Origin: an uncultured Treponema sp.
GTDB taxonomy: Bacteria; Spirochaetota; Spirochaetia; Treponematales; Treponemataceae
DNA length: 26,852 nucleotides
Assembly (NCBI GenBank): GCA_934667505.1
Contig: CAKULY010000026.1
Location: 1-26,852 of the forward strand
Direction of reading: 5' to 3'
Shown here: positions 1-6,246 of the stretch, piece after piece
How the letters are laid out: every line of letters starts with the position of its first letter
How positions within the stretch are numbered: position 1 is the stretch's first letter
The notes under the pieces: model-generated
The model's input: only the letters and a program-made list of their open reading frames with translations
What the model was told of the DNA's origin: nothing
Databases searched by the model: none
Made by a program: the position numbers and the translations under genes

Positions 1-1
1 G

Positions 2-640
2 ACTAGCGGCAGGACAATCAGCGACATCTGCCTTGACTACGGAATCAGCCCTTCGAACTTTGTTCCGGCGTTCAAGAGGCAGCAGAAAATCTCGCCGTTC
101 TATTTTCGGAAGGAAAGCGCGCGCCGTTCGGTTGAGCACGATTTTTTTCATTCTGCGGAGGACAAAAAGGCACGGCTTGCAAGCTTTGAGGAAGTTTCTG
201 CGAAAGTTACAATTGAAAATCTTCCGGACTATTTTGTGATTTACGAGCGCAAAATCGGGAACTACCACGACATGAAAAACGACTGGTGCGTATTTCTGGA
301 AAAATATCAATCGGCGGCAAAAAAAGGCGCGCTCTGCTTTGAGCGGACTTTTGACGATCCGTCATGCTCGGACGAGAACCACTGCCTCTACGACCTTTGC
401 ATCGAGGCAGAAAAGGACTGCCCTCTTGAGAACACGTGCGTGATTCCGGGCGGAAAATTCGCAGTCTACCACTTCAAGGGAAACCACAAGGAAATCTACG
501 CGGCGTACCAGAATATATACAACGTCTGGTTTCCAAATAGCGGTGCAAGATTCGCAGACCGCATGGGATTCGACAGATACGTCTACGTGAACGCCGACGC
601 AACCTACATGGAAATCGACCTGTGCTTTCCGGTTGAATAG
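2..640 (+). CDS. AraC-family transcriptional regulator with GyrI-like effector domain, 5' end outside the window
   Basis: The reading frame is already open at base 2 and ends at TAG 638-640, so about 212 C-terminal residues are visible. The first 40 residues are the second helix-turn-helix of an AraC DNA-binding domain (TISDICLDYGISPSNFVPAF, then the ISPFYFRK signature). From about residue 75 follows a GyrI-like small-molecule-binding domain with the pattern DDPS, CLYDLCIE, a GGKFAVYHFKG strand, an IYNVWFPNSG segment and a final MEIDLCFPVE strand. AraC-GyrI proteins of this kind usually respond to amphipathic drugs or similar ligands and often control efflux genes. A MATE pump gene starts 343 bases downstream on the same strand, which fits that role but does not prove it. 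A GTG at 236 is internal to the domain and is not the real start. Confidence 0.9.
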   Translation, partial: TSGRTISDICLDYGISPSNFVPAFKRQQKISPFYFRKESARRSVEHDFFHSAEDKKARLASFEEVSAKVTIENLPDYFVIYERKIGNYHDMKNDWCVFLEKYQSAAKKGALCFERTFDDPSCSDENHCLYDLCIEAEKDCPLENTCVIPGGKFAVYHFKGNHKEIYAAYQNIYNVWFPNSGARFADRMGFDRYVYVNADATYMEIDLCFPVE

Positions 641-656
641 AATTTCAAAAAGGAAT

Positions 657-702
657 GTCATTCTCGTGCAAGTTCGACGTAAGTCGAACGCAGACACGGG
701 AA
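657..702. repeat. Intergenic palindromic element with nested hairpin
   Basis: GTCA at 657-660 is followed by an outer stem, TTCTCGTG 661-668 with CACGGGAA 695-702 (one G.T pair). An inner perfect 7-bp stem lies inside it, GTTCGAC 672-678 with GTCGAAC 683-689. The outer part has the same edge sequence as the CTTGA-loop repeats at 2439-2461, so this looks like a copy whose loop is replaced by a second hairpin. It lies in the spacer between the AraC-type regulator and the MATE gene. Confidence 0.6.
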
Positions 703-716
703 TCTTTACACATGAG

Positions 717-742
717 ATCCTCCGGTCAAGCCGGAGGATGAC
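717..742. repeat. TCAAG-loop palindromic repeat, copy 1
   Basis: A perfect 9-bp inverted repeat, ATCCTCCGG 717-725 and CCGGAGGAT 731-739, encloses the loop TCAAG and is followed by GAC. AGAT at the left edge and ATGAC at the right edge recur in the copy at 2375-2400. A run of A follows (743-749). The element could act as a weak terminator, but its recurrence at several sites points to a dispersed repeat. Confidence 0.75.
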
Positions 743-846
743 AAAAAAACCATTCTAAAAAAGCAAGAATTCATAAGTATTAAATTATTCTTTTCTGTAA
801 CATAAGAGGCGTAAACGATTCCGGCGCGCCAAAATCAATTCACAAT

Positions 847-941
847 GTCATGCGGCTTGAGCCTGTAGTCCGCAAGGATTATCAACCGAGTTTGCTTCGC
901 AAACGTCGCGGATCAAGCCCGATAATGACGCAAAAATCAAG
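847..941. repeat. Degenerate palindromic repeats with GTTTGC hairpin
   Basis: The spacer before the MATE gene holds decayed copies of the TCAAG/CTTGA element: GTCAT with CTTGA at 847-860, and ATCAAG with ATAATGAC at 912-929. Between them is a perfect hairpin, GTTTGC 890-895 with GCAAAC 899-904, followed by GTCGCGGAT. A very similar CTCGCGGAT next to a hairpin occurs in the repeats beside pgk near 26608-26616. No gene is visible in the whole spacer 641-983. Confidence 0.5.
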
Positions 942-983
942 CTCAGCAATGACGCTAAACTCAAAACAACTGTAGGTGAAATT

Positions 984-2354
984 ATGAATTCTATGAACGT
1001 TGATTCAATCCGCGCAAACAGGACGCGTGCGATTTTGGCTTTTTCGGTTCCGGCGATAATCAGCATGGTGCTCACTTCGCTCATAAACGTGGCGGACGGA
1101 TTTTTTATGGGAAACTTTGTGCACAAGGACGCGATTGCAGCGGTGAATCTGGGGCTTCCAATTATCTATCTTTTTCTTGCGACCGGGCTTATGGTTTCGG
1201 TTGGCGGCTCGGTTCTTGCTGGAATGTCGATGGGAAGACAAGACGAAAAAAGCTGCCGCTCGATTTTCAGCCAGACGATGGCAACCTGCGCTGTGGCTTC
1301 CGTGCTTTTGAGCGTGGTCATGTTCCTTTTACTCCGGACGATTCTTGCCGCTCTTGGCGCAGAGGGAAAAGTCGCGCAATATTTTCTTCAATATTACAAG
1401 GTTCTTCTTTTTGAGCTTCCGGTTATGACCGTGAACGCATCGCTTGGAATGTTCGTGCGTGCCGAAGGCAGACCTCAGTTCTATCTTGGCGTTACGGCTT
1501 TCACCTGCGTTCTGAACATTCTGCTCGACTGGCTTTTTACATCTGGCTTCGGATTCGGGGTGCGCGGAATTGCGGCGGCTTCACTTGTTTCGGCGGTGAT
1601 TGGATTCGCCATTCTTCTTTTTTATTTTCTGAAAAAGGCGCGCGTGTTCAAGTTCGTCAGGTTCCGCTTTGACCGCAAAGTTTTCAAAAGCACGATGCTC
1701 AACGGACTTTCGGAATTCATAGGCGAGCTTTCAATGTGCATAAGCATGGCGGCCTACAACTTTGTGATTATTAGGCGGATTGGAGTTGACGGAGTTACGG
1801 CGTTCACGGTCGTGGGCTACACTTCCTACGTTTTCAGCATGGTTGTCTGCGGCTTCGGTCAGGGAATGGCGCCGCTTGCAAGCTTTGTCTATGGAGCGAA
1901 GGAAAAACTTCTGGCACGGAAACTCTACTCTCGCACAAACCTTCTTGTGTTCATTGCAGGAGCTGCGACAATCGCGCTCGTCGGGTTCGGCTCATCTTTC
2001 TATAGCAGAATTTTTGTGGACGATGCGGCGGTTCAGCAGATGATTAAAAGCGGAATCCTGATTTTTATGTGGAACTACATTCTCTGCGGACTAAACGCAA
2101 TCGCCTCGTTCTACTTCACGTCAATCGGAAAGGCAAAGGAGTCGGCGGTGATTTCAAGCGCACGCGGACTTGTGATTCTTCTTGCGGCAATCTTTGTTCT
2201 TCCGGCAATATTCGGCATGAACGGAATCTGGCTCACCTCTCCCCTAACGGAAATTCTGACGCTCGCAATAACGCTTTTCTACCTGAAAAAAGACAGAAAG
2301 GAAATCAGTCTTGCAGAACCGGCGGAACTCTGCGATGTTTCTGAAAGAAACTGA
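984..2354 (+). CDS. MATE family efflux transporter
   Basis: This encodes a 456-residue integral membrane protein of the normal length for the MATE (multidrug and toxic compound extrusion) family, which exports cationic drugs or metabolites in exchange for Na+ or H+. The sequence alternates about twelve hydrophobic segments with short loops. The first half contains the family pattern around residues 15-60: SVPAIISMVLTSLINVADG followed by DAIAAVNLG. The two halves resemble each other, as expected for the two six-helix bundles; the second starts near residue 235 with LNGLSEFIGELSM. ATG at 984 is preceded by AGGTG at a suitable distance. It lies between a partial AraC/GyrI regulator and an XRE regulator on the same strand, so regulation by either is plausible. 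Substrate cannot be read from the sequence. Confidence 0.9.
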   Translation: MNSMNVDSIRANRTRAILAFSVPAIISMVLTSLINVADGFFMGNFVHKDAIAAVNLGLPIIYLFLATGLMVSVGGSVLAGMSMGRQDEKSCRSIFSQTMATCAVASVLLSVVMFLLLRTILAALGAEGKVAQYFLQYYKVLLFELPVMTVNASLGMFVRAEGRPQFYLGVTAFTCVLNILLDWLFTSGFGFGVRGIAAASLVSAVIGFAILLFYFLKKARVFKFVRFRFDRKVFKSTMLNGLSEFIGELSMCISMAAYNFVIIRRIGVDGVTAFTVVGYTSYVFSMVVCGFGQGMAPLASFVYGAKEKLLARKLYSRTNLLVFIAGAATIALVGFGSSFYSRIFVDDAAVQQMIKSGILIFMWNYILCGLNAIASFYFTSIGKAKESAVISSARGLVILLAAIFVLPAIFGMNGIWLTSPLTEILTLAITLFYLKKDRKEISLAEPAELCDVSERN

Positions 2355-2374
2355 TTGATAATCCTGTGCAATAG

Positions 2375-2400
2375 ATCTTCGGGTCAAGCCCGAAGATGAC
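2375..2400. repeat. TCAAG-loop palindromic repeat, copy 2
   Basis: A perfect 9-bp stem, ATCTTCGGG 2375-2383 with CCCGAAGAT 2389-2397, surrounds the loop TCAAG and is followed by GAC. It has the same edges, orientation and loop as the copy at 717-742, but the stem sequence differs on both arms. The element starts about 20 bases after the MATE stop codon. Confidence 0.75.
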
Positions 2401-2411
2401 AGAAATCTCCT

Positions 2412-2464
2412 TGTCATTGCCGGATTGCCCTCTGTGTCATTGCCGCGCTTGACGCGGCAATCTC
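2412..2464. repeat. CTTGA-loop palindromic repeat, copy 3, with a truncated copy
   Basis: GTCATTGCCG at 2413-2422 is a truncated half element. It is followed by a complete copy in the opposite orientation to copies 1 and 2: GTCA 2436-2439, then ATTGCCGCG 2439-2447, loop CTTGA 2448-2452 and CGCGGCAAT 2453-2461. The stem is 9 bp and perfect. Together with copy 2 this fills most of the spacer between the MATE and XRE genes. Confidence 0.75.
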
Positions 2465-2528
2465 CTATGTTGCAAAGTTTTTCCAAATCAAGCAGAATGA
2501 TAAAAAAACTTGTTCACGAGAGGCGAAA

Positions 2529-3224
2529 ATGAAAAACGAAGGAAAAACGGAACTGCGGAGTCAGACTGAATTCGGCGAAAAGCTCAAAATCCTCCGCGCC
2601 AAAAATAACATGACTCAGGAGCAGCTTGCAGAAAAGCTTTTCGTGTCGCGGGTTACAGTCTCAAAGTGGGAAAGCGGACGCGGACTCCCGAACATCGAGT
2701 CGCTAAAACTTCTCGCGGACATAATGGAAGTTTCCGTGGACGAGCTTCTTTGCGGCAGCGAGATTGTTTGCGTCGCGGAAAAGCAGATTCTTCAGACCGG
2801 CGAAAATTTCCGGAGATTTTTCATCGCGCTCACGGACATTCTGTGCGTTCTGCTTCTTTTTCTTCCATTGTATACGGATTTTTCTGACGGAATTTTCAGG
2901 CAGGCGGTGATTTACAATCTGCACACCGCAAATGTCCTAACCAAAGCCGGGCATTATTTTTTCGACATTCTGATTTCGACATTCGGACTTTTTGAGCTTG
3001 CTCTTCAGAATATTCAAGCCGGCAAAAAGAGGCAGGCTGCCGGCAAAAAACAGTTTTTTTCTGCCCAGACAATTCTTTCAGTTCTGATTACGCTAGCAGC
3101 TCTCATCTGGAATATAATCACAAGGCAGATGTACGTGAGCGTCTTTCTTGTTTTTATGCTCGCGCTGAAATTTTTCATTCTGATTTCATTTTTTAGCGCA
3201 ATTATAAAACCGCAAGGCAGATAA
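2529..3224 (+). CDS. XRE-family HTH regulator with C-terminal membrane domain
   Basis: This encodes 231 residues. Residues about 13-70 form a Cro/C1-type helix-turn-helix with the usual signature: LKILRAKNNMTQEQLAEKLF, then VSRVTVSKWESGRGLPNIE and a short C-terminal helix ending DELLCGSE. After a linker, residues about 95-225 contain three or four hydrophobic segments (for example ALTDILCVLLLFLPLY and VSVFLVFMLALKFFILISFF), so the regulator is predicted to sit in the inner membrane. Such HTH plus membrane-domain proteins are common in Firmicutes-like gene sets and often control adjacent transporter genes. ATG at 2529 follows GAGAGGCGAAA. It is downstream of the MATE gene, separated by repeats. 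The ligand or signal is unknown. Confidence 0.85.
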   Translation: MKNEGKTELRSQTEFGEKLKILRAKNNMTQEQLAEKLFVSRVTVSKWESGRGLPNIESLKLLADIMEVSVDELLCGSEIVCVAEKQILQTGENFRRFFIALTDILCVLLLFLPLYTDFSDGIFRQAVIYNLHTANVLTKAGHYFFDILISTFGLFELALQNIQAGKKRQAAGKKQFFSAQTILSVLITLAALIWNIITRQMYVSVFLVFMLALKFFILISFFSAIIKPQGR

Positions 3225-3314
3225 GTCCTACCAAAACGACGATGCTACGAAAAGTATCGCAGATGTAAACAGAAATTCATCGACATTTTTCAGACTTTGG
3301 ATAAAATTAAAGAT

Positions 3315-4130
3315 ATGAAAAACAAAACATTTTTACTAATCACGATTATTTCAGTTGCGATAAACAACTTTTTTGCAATTTCCGCAGCTGAAAACAAAAA
3401 GACGTTCAGTCTTTCGCCGGCTCTGGACATTTCTCTTGCAACAAGCGCGCTGGCTCTTTGCGGAACGACATTCGCATTGGACAAGTTCACGGACTTCAAC
3501 AAGCCGGAACTGAAAGACACGTCATTTGAAAAAAGCGGAATAAACGCGTTCGATAGAATCTTTGTAAATCCCTACTCAAAAACACTCGATACCGCAGGAA
3601 CAGTTCTTTCGGCCGCGCTCTGCGTTTCTCCTGCGATTCTCGCCTTTGCGCCGAAAAACCAGTGGCTCGAAGCCGGAGCGATGTACGCAGAGACAATGCT
3701 TTTTGCCTGGGGATTCAAGGAGCTTGCGAAACTATGCGTGAACCGCGCAAGACCTTACATGTATTTTGACGAACGTCCGCAGGAAGAGATTGAAAAAGGC
3801 GACTGGGCCGCTTCATTTTTTTCAGGACACACGACTCTTGCGTTCGCGGCGGCGACTTACACAAGCTACGTGTTCGGAAAACTCATGCCGGATTCCGCGC
3901 TCAAAATTCCAGTAATCGCCGGAAGCTACACGCTTGCGGCGGCGGTAGCAGTTACAAGAATCGCAGGCGGCTGCCACTTTACAACAGATGTATTGCTTGG
4001 AGCGGTGGTTGGAAGCACGTGCGGATTTCTTGTTCCGTTCATACATTCAAAAATCGCCCCCCAGAAGAAAAACGAGAAAGTTGGAATTACGGTAAATCCG
4101 TTAGGAGTGCAGGTTTCGATCAGGCTGTAA
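3315..4130 (+). CDS. Exported PAP2-superfamily phosphatase
   Basis: This encodes 271 residues. All three parts of the PAP2 (type 2 phosphatidic acid phosphatase) signature are present: K139 followed by RP at 146-147, S170-G171-H172, and R215 with H221 and D225. The family hydrolyses lipid phosphates or diphosphates such as undecaprenyl diphosphate or phosphatidic acid. The N terminus (MKNKTFLLIT and the following hydrophobic stretch, ending near AISA) looks like a signal peptide, so the active site is probably outside the cytoplasm. I chose ATG 3315 over an in-frame TTG at 3297 because the signal peptide begins right there; neither start has a clear ribosome binding site. The final strand (VGITVNPLGVQVSIRL) resembles an outer-membrane beta strand but is too short to judge. 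Confidence 0.85.
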   Translation: MKNKTFLLITIISVAINNFFAISAAENKKTFSLSPALDISLATSALALCGTTFALDKFTDFNKPELKDTSFEKSGINAFDRIFVNPYSKTLDTAGTVLSAALCVSPAILAFAPKNQWLEAGAMYAETMLFAWGFKELAKLCVNRARPYMYFDERPQEEIEKGDWAASFFSGHTTLAFAAATYTSYVFGKLMPDSALKIPVIAGSYTLAAAVAVTRIAGGCHFTTDVLLGAVVGSTCGFLVPFIHSKIAPQKKNEKVGITVNPLGVQVSIRL

Positions 4131-4303
4131 GAGCTATAACATCTGAAACTAAAAATATTATCCGCTGTCTTTTTCAATACTGATTTGTACAGAGCAGCAG
4201 CAAGAGTACTGTTTCTAAGTCATGCATTACATATTTTTGCTGCCAGCCTTGCACCTATGCTTAAACTTTATCACAGAAAAAATCTTCTACCTTTAAAATA
4301 AAT

Positions 4304-4332
4304 AAGGACTGCCTAAAAAGACAGTCCTTTTT
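4304..4332 (-). terminator. Terminator after tRNA-Gln
   Basis: An 8-bp perfect stem, AAGGACTG 4304-4311 with CAGTCCTT 4322-4329, lies immediately beyond the tRNA 3' end. On the minus strand it is followed by ATTTATTTT, so it should end the ispE-spoVG-tRNA transcript. On the plus strand it is followed by TTTTT, so it could also stop read-through from the left. No PAP2-specific terminator is seen in 4131-4303. Confidence 0.75.
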
Positions 4333-4333
4333 A

Positions 4334-4406
4334 CTGGGACGACAGGATTCGAACCTGTGGAATACTGGCACCAAAAGCCAGGGGCTTACCGCTTGCCGAC
4401 GTCCCA
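4334..4406 (-). tRNA. tRNA-Gln (anticodon TTG)
   Basis: A full cloverleaf can be folded on the minus strand. The acceptor stem is TGGGACG 4406-4400 with CGTCCCA 4341-4335, with discriminator G at 4334. The anticodon stem CTGGC/GCCAG encloses the loop TTTTGGT with anticodon TTG at 4374-4372. The T arm ACAGG-TTCGAAT-CCTGT is perfect. A first-base U and discriminator G are typical of tRNA-Gln. CCA is not encoded, so it must be added by nucleotidyltransferase. The 5' end is only 20 bases after the spoVG stop codon, which suggests processing from the spoVG transcript. Confidence 0.95.
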
Positions 4407-4426
4407 AAATATATCAAAGAAACATT

Positions 4427-4705
4427 CTAATCTACAGAACCAGAAGTTTCTACATGACCTGCATTATACTCAGCCAATATTTTATCCTGCAACTCACTTC
4501 TAAATTCAGGACTTATAGGATGAGCAACGTCTTTATAATCTCCGCTAGCAGTTTTTCTACTAGGCATTGCAATGAAAAGACCATTTTGACCTTCAATAAT
4601 CTTTACATTGTGAACAACAAAACAGTCATCAAATGTAACTGTTACATAAGCACGAAGTTTTCCTTCGTCTTCTACCTTTCGGATACGCAACTCTGTAATC
4701 TGCAT
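4427..4705 (-). CDS. spoVG: SpoVG-family nucleic-acid-binding regulator
   Basis: This encodes 92 residues. The core is that of SpoVG: MQITELRIRKVEDEGKLRAY, then VTVTFDDCFVVHNVKIIEG, an FIAMPSRK stretch and DVAHPISPEFR. SpoVG was named for a Bacillus sporulation phenotype but is widespread; in spirochaetes and Gram-positive bacteria it binds DNA and RNA and adjusts expression of other genes. The family is usually 85-100 residues, so this one is complete. The start is ATG 4705, preceded by GGAGG seven to eight bases upstream. It follows ispE by 42 bases in the same direction, an association also seen in the Bacillus ispE-purR-yabJ-spoVG region. The tRNA-Gln gene follows at once. The final residues (HVETSGSVD) are outside the conserved core. 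Confidence 0.95.
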   Translation of the reverse strand: MQITELRIRKVEDEGKLRAYVTVTFDDCFVVHNVKIIEGQNGLFIAMPSRKTASGDYKDVAHPISPEFRSELQDKILAEYNAGHVETSGSVD

Positions 4706-4747
4706 AAGCTATCCTCCGTAACACAAAGCTGATATGCATAAAAAGAA

Positions 4748-5614
4748 TTAAGAGGTCATAAGACATCTAATCCCTTCATAGCCGATAGATTCTATGGCAT
4801 TTAACGCTTTTTCCCTTACAGTGTAAATACCAAAAACAGTAGACCCTGAACCAGACATTTCCGCATATAAAGCACCAGTTTTTTTGATACTTTTTAGGCA
4901 AACTTCAATCTCAGGATATTTATTGATCAAAACTGGTGTAAAAGCATTTTTAAAAGTCCATTCTTCAACAGGCAAATAGTAAATGCTTTCTAATTTATCT
5001 AAACTAGGATAAATCAAAGCAGTTTTGTCAAACTGTTCATCAATCAAGGCATAAGCCTCTTTTGTCGAACTACGAACATTCGGAAAAGCAAGTACAAAAT
5101 ACAAATCCGAACGTTTGGATACAAATCTTAAGTTTTCACCACGACCAGAAACGACTGCACAACCGCAGCCATCTTTTTCGCAATGAATAAAGAAAAACAC
5201 ATCGCTTCCAACTTTTGATGCTATAAAATCGAGCTGAGCATCAGTCAGTGATAAATCGTATGCTTTTTCTAAAGCTCTGATAAAAGCGGCGGCATCGGAA
5301 GAGCCTCCACCAAGACCACCACCGTCAGGGATACGCTTTGTAAGTCTTACTGAAACAGAATGAACTGGAACAGAAACAACTTCACAGAATGCATCGTATG
5401 CTAATGTTATAGTATTTTTCTTTGGTAAAATTAGACTTTCACAAAAAACAGAACACTTTCCGTAATCTGCTAAAAATTTAATTTCAAGCTTGTCAAAAAT
5501 ATTAACAGTCTGAAAAATACTTTCTATTTCATGAAAACCGTCGCCTCGAACTGGCAAAACCTTTAATCCAAGATTAACTTTTGCTGGCGCGAAAACGCAA
5601 GTTTCATCTAACAT
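4748..5614 (-). CDS. ispE: 4-diphosphocytidyl-2-C-methyl-D-erythritol kinase
   Basis: This encodes 288 residues. IspE is a GHMP kinase that phosphorylates CDP-methylerythritol at the 2-hydroxyl, the fourth step of the MEP route to isoprenoids. The N-terminal APAKVNLGL motif places the substrate-contacting Lys at residue 12. The glycine-rich ATP loop PDGGGLGGGSSDAAA is at 96-110, and the catalytic Asp is probably D138 in KVGSDVFFF. A C-terminal GHMP motif, EMSGSGSTVFG, is present. Length is normal. The start ATG 5614 is the only one that keeps the N-terminal motif; no ribosome binding site precedes it, and the promoter predicts a leader of about 3 bases. It is the first gene of the ispE-spoVG-tRNA-Gln unit. 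Confidence 0.95.
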   Translation of the reverse strand: MLDETCVFAPAKVNLGLKVLPVRGDGFHEIESIFQTVNIFDKLEIKFLADYGKCSVFCESLILPKKNTITLAYDAFCEVVSVPVHSVSVRLTKRIPDGGGLGGGSSDAAAFIRALEKAYDLSLTDAQLDFIASKVGSDVFFFIHCEKDGCGCAVVSGRGENLRFVSKRSDLYFVLAFPNVRSSTKEAYALIDEQFDKTALIYPSLDKLESIYYLPVEEWTFKNAFTPVLINKYPEIEVCLKSIKKTGALYAEMSGSGSTVFGIYTVREKALNAIESIGYEGIRCLMTS

Positions 5615-5623
5615 ATTGATTTA

Positions 5624-5651
5624 ATTATACAGATTTTATTAATGTTGTCAA
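5624..5651 (-). promoter_or_regulatory. Consensus sigma-70 promoter of ispE
   Basis: On the minus strand TTGACA (5651-5646) and TATAAT (5629-5624) are both perfect, separated by 16 bases. The predicted transcription start is about 5617, only three bases before the ispE ATG, so the mRNA is expected to be essentially leaderless. No Shine-Dalgarno sequence fits in the remaining bases, which agrees with this reading. Confidence 0.8.
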
Positions 5652-5700
5652 ACCCTAAAAGTTAATTTTATAAAAAAAACTTTTAAATTCAGCAAAACTG

Positions 5701-5729
5701 TTGACGCAACTTAAACACTGATTTATATT
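5701..5729 (+). promoter_or_regulatory. Putative promoter of the acidic small-protein gene
   Basis: TTGACG 5701-5706 and TATATT 5724-5729 are 17 bases apart, close to the sigma-70 consensus, and point away from ispE. The predicted start near 5736 leaves an untranslated region of about 140 bases before ATG 5875. This contains the 14-base palindrome AACCTTTAAAGGTT (5746-5759), which could be an operator or a hairpin. Confidence 0.55.
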
Positions 5730-5874
5730 TCTAAAAGAGAGAAACAACCTTTAAAGGTTCTAAAATATAAGGTTGAATTTTAAGTTTTTAGAAAAACAAA
5801 AGTATTTTTTTGCAATTACTAAAAACCCCGATTTTCAGTCTATAGAAAACTATTCTTACTTACTGGAGCATTTT

Positions 5875-6132
5875 ATGTCTATCGAAGACGATTTTGAATT
5901 GTATGCAGGTCCATTTTCATTTGATGATGAATTTGAAGAAGACTTCAATGACAACGAATCTGATGACCAACTTGACGAATTTGATGAAGATTCGGAAAGT
6001 TATGAAGAAGTTTTTGAAGATGATTATGAAGACGATGTATACGAGCCTTTCGATGACACAGAACCAGAAGACGGATACACAAATCCTTACGATATAGACG
6101 AAGATGAAGATTTGTTTGTAGATGAAGAATAG
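5875..6132 (+). CDS. Ultra-acidic small protein of unknown function
   Basis: From ATG 5875 this encodes 85 residues, of which 43 are Asp or Glu (23 D, 20 E) and 15 are Phe or Tyr, with no Lys, Arg, His, Cys or Trp. The repeated pattern is short acidic runs broken by single aromatic residues (FDDEFEEDF, EEVFEDDYEDD, DIDEDEDLF). I do not recognise a family. GGAG lies seven bases before this ATG, so I prefer it over an in-frame TTG at 5773 that would add 34 residues (starting MNFKFLEKQKYFF) and a few basic residues. It has its own likely promoter, is transcribed away from ispE, and ends at a hairpin terminator, so it appears to be a single-gene unit. Acidic, aromatic-studded proteins can mimic nucleic acid or bind basic partners, but no function is shown here. 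Confidence 0.7.
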   Translation: MSIEDDFELYAGPFSFDDEFEEDFNDNESDDQLDEFDEDSESYEEVFEDDYEDDVYEPFDDTEPEDGYTNPYDIDEDEDLFVDEE

Positions 6133-6169
6133 TTTTTAAAAAATCTATAAATCAAAACTTTCAATAAAT

Positions 6170-6222
6170 ATGTTTTGGACAAAGTTCGCTTAAATTCAAG
6201 ATTTTGACCAAAACGTATTTTT
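6170..6222. terminator. Bidirectional terminator between convergent genes
   Basis: The stem ATGTTTTGG 6170-6178 pairs with CCAAAACGT 6208-6216 (one G.T pair). After an A.A mismatch it extends with CAAA 6180-6183 and TTTG 6203-6206. The plus-strand side is followed by ATTTTT and the minus-strand side by ATTTATT, so it can serve both the acidic-protein gene and rsfS. Confidence 0.65.
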
Positions 6223-6246
6223 AAACTAAATAATTCAACTCAACAA

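Noticed and set aside
362..697. Minus-strand open frame of about 110 codons
   Set aside because: It lies opposite the GyrI-like domain, which has clear family motifs. The frame has no ribosome binding site and no recognisable domain.
3297..3314. TTG start for the PAP2 phosphatase
   Set aside because: It would place charged residues before a signal peptide that begins exactly at ATG 3315.
4303..4332. att-like repeat of the tRNA-Gln 3' end
   Set aside because: The sequence beyond the tRNA is an ordinary terminator hairpin. No second copy of the tRNA end is seen in the window.
5773..5874. Extended N terminus of the acidic protein from TTG 5773
   Set aside because: The only nearby purine stretch directly abuts the TTG, while ATG 5875 has GGAG at a good distance. 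Kept as an alternative only.
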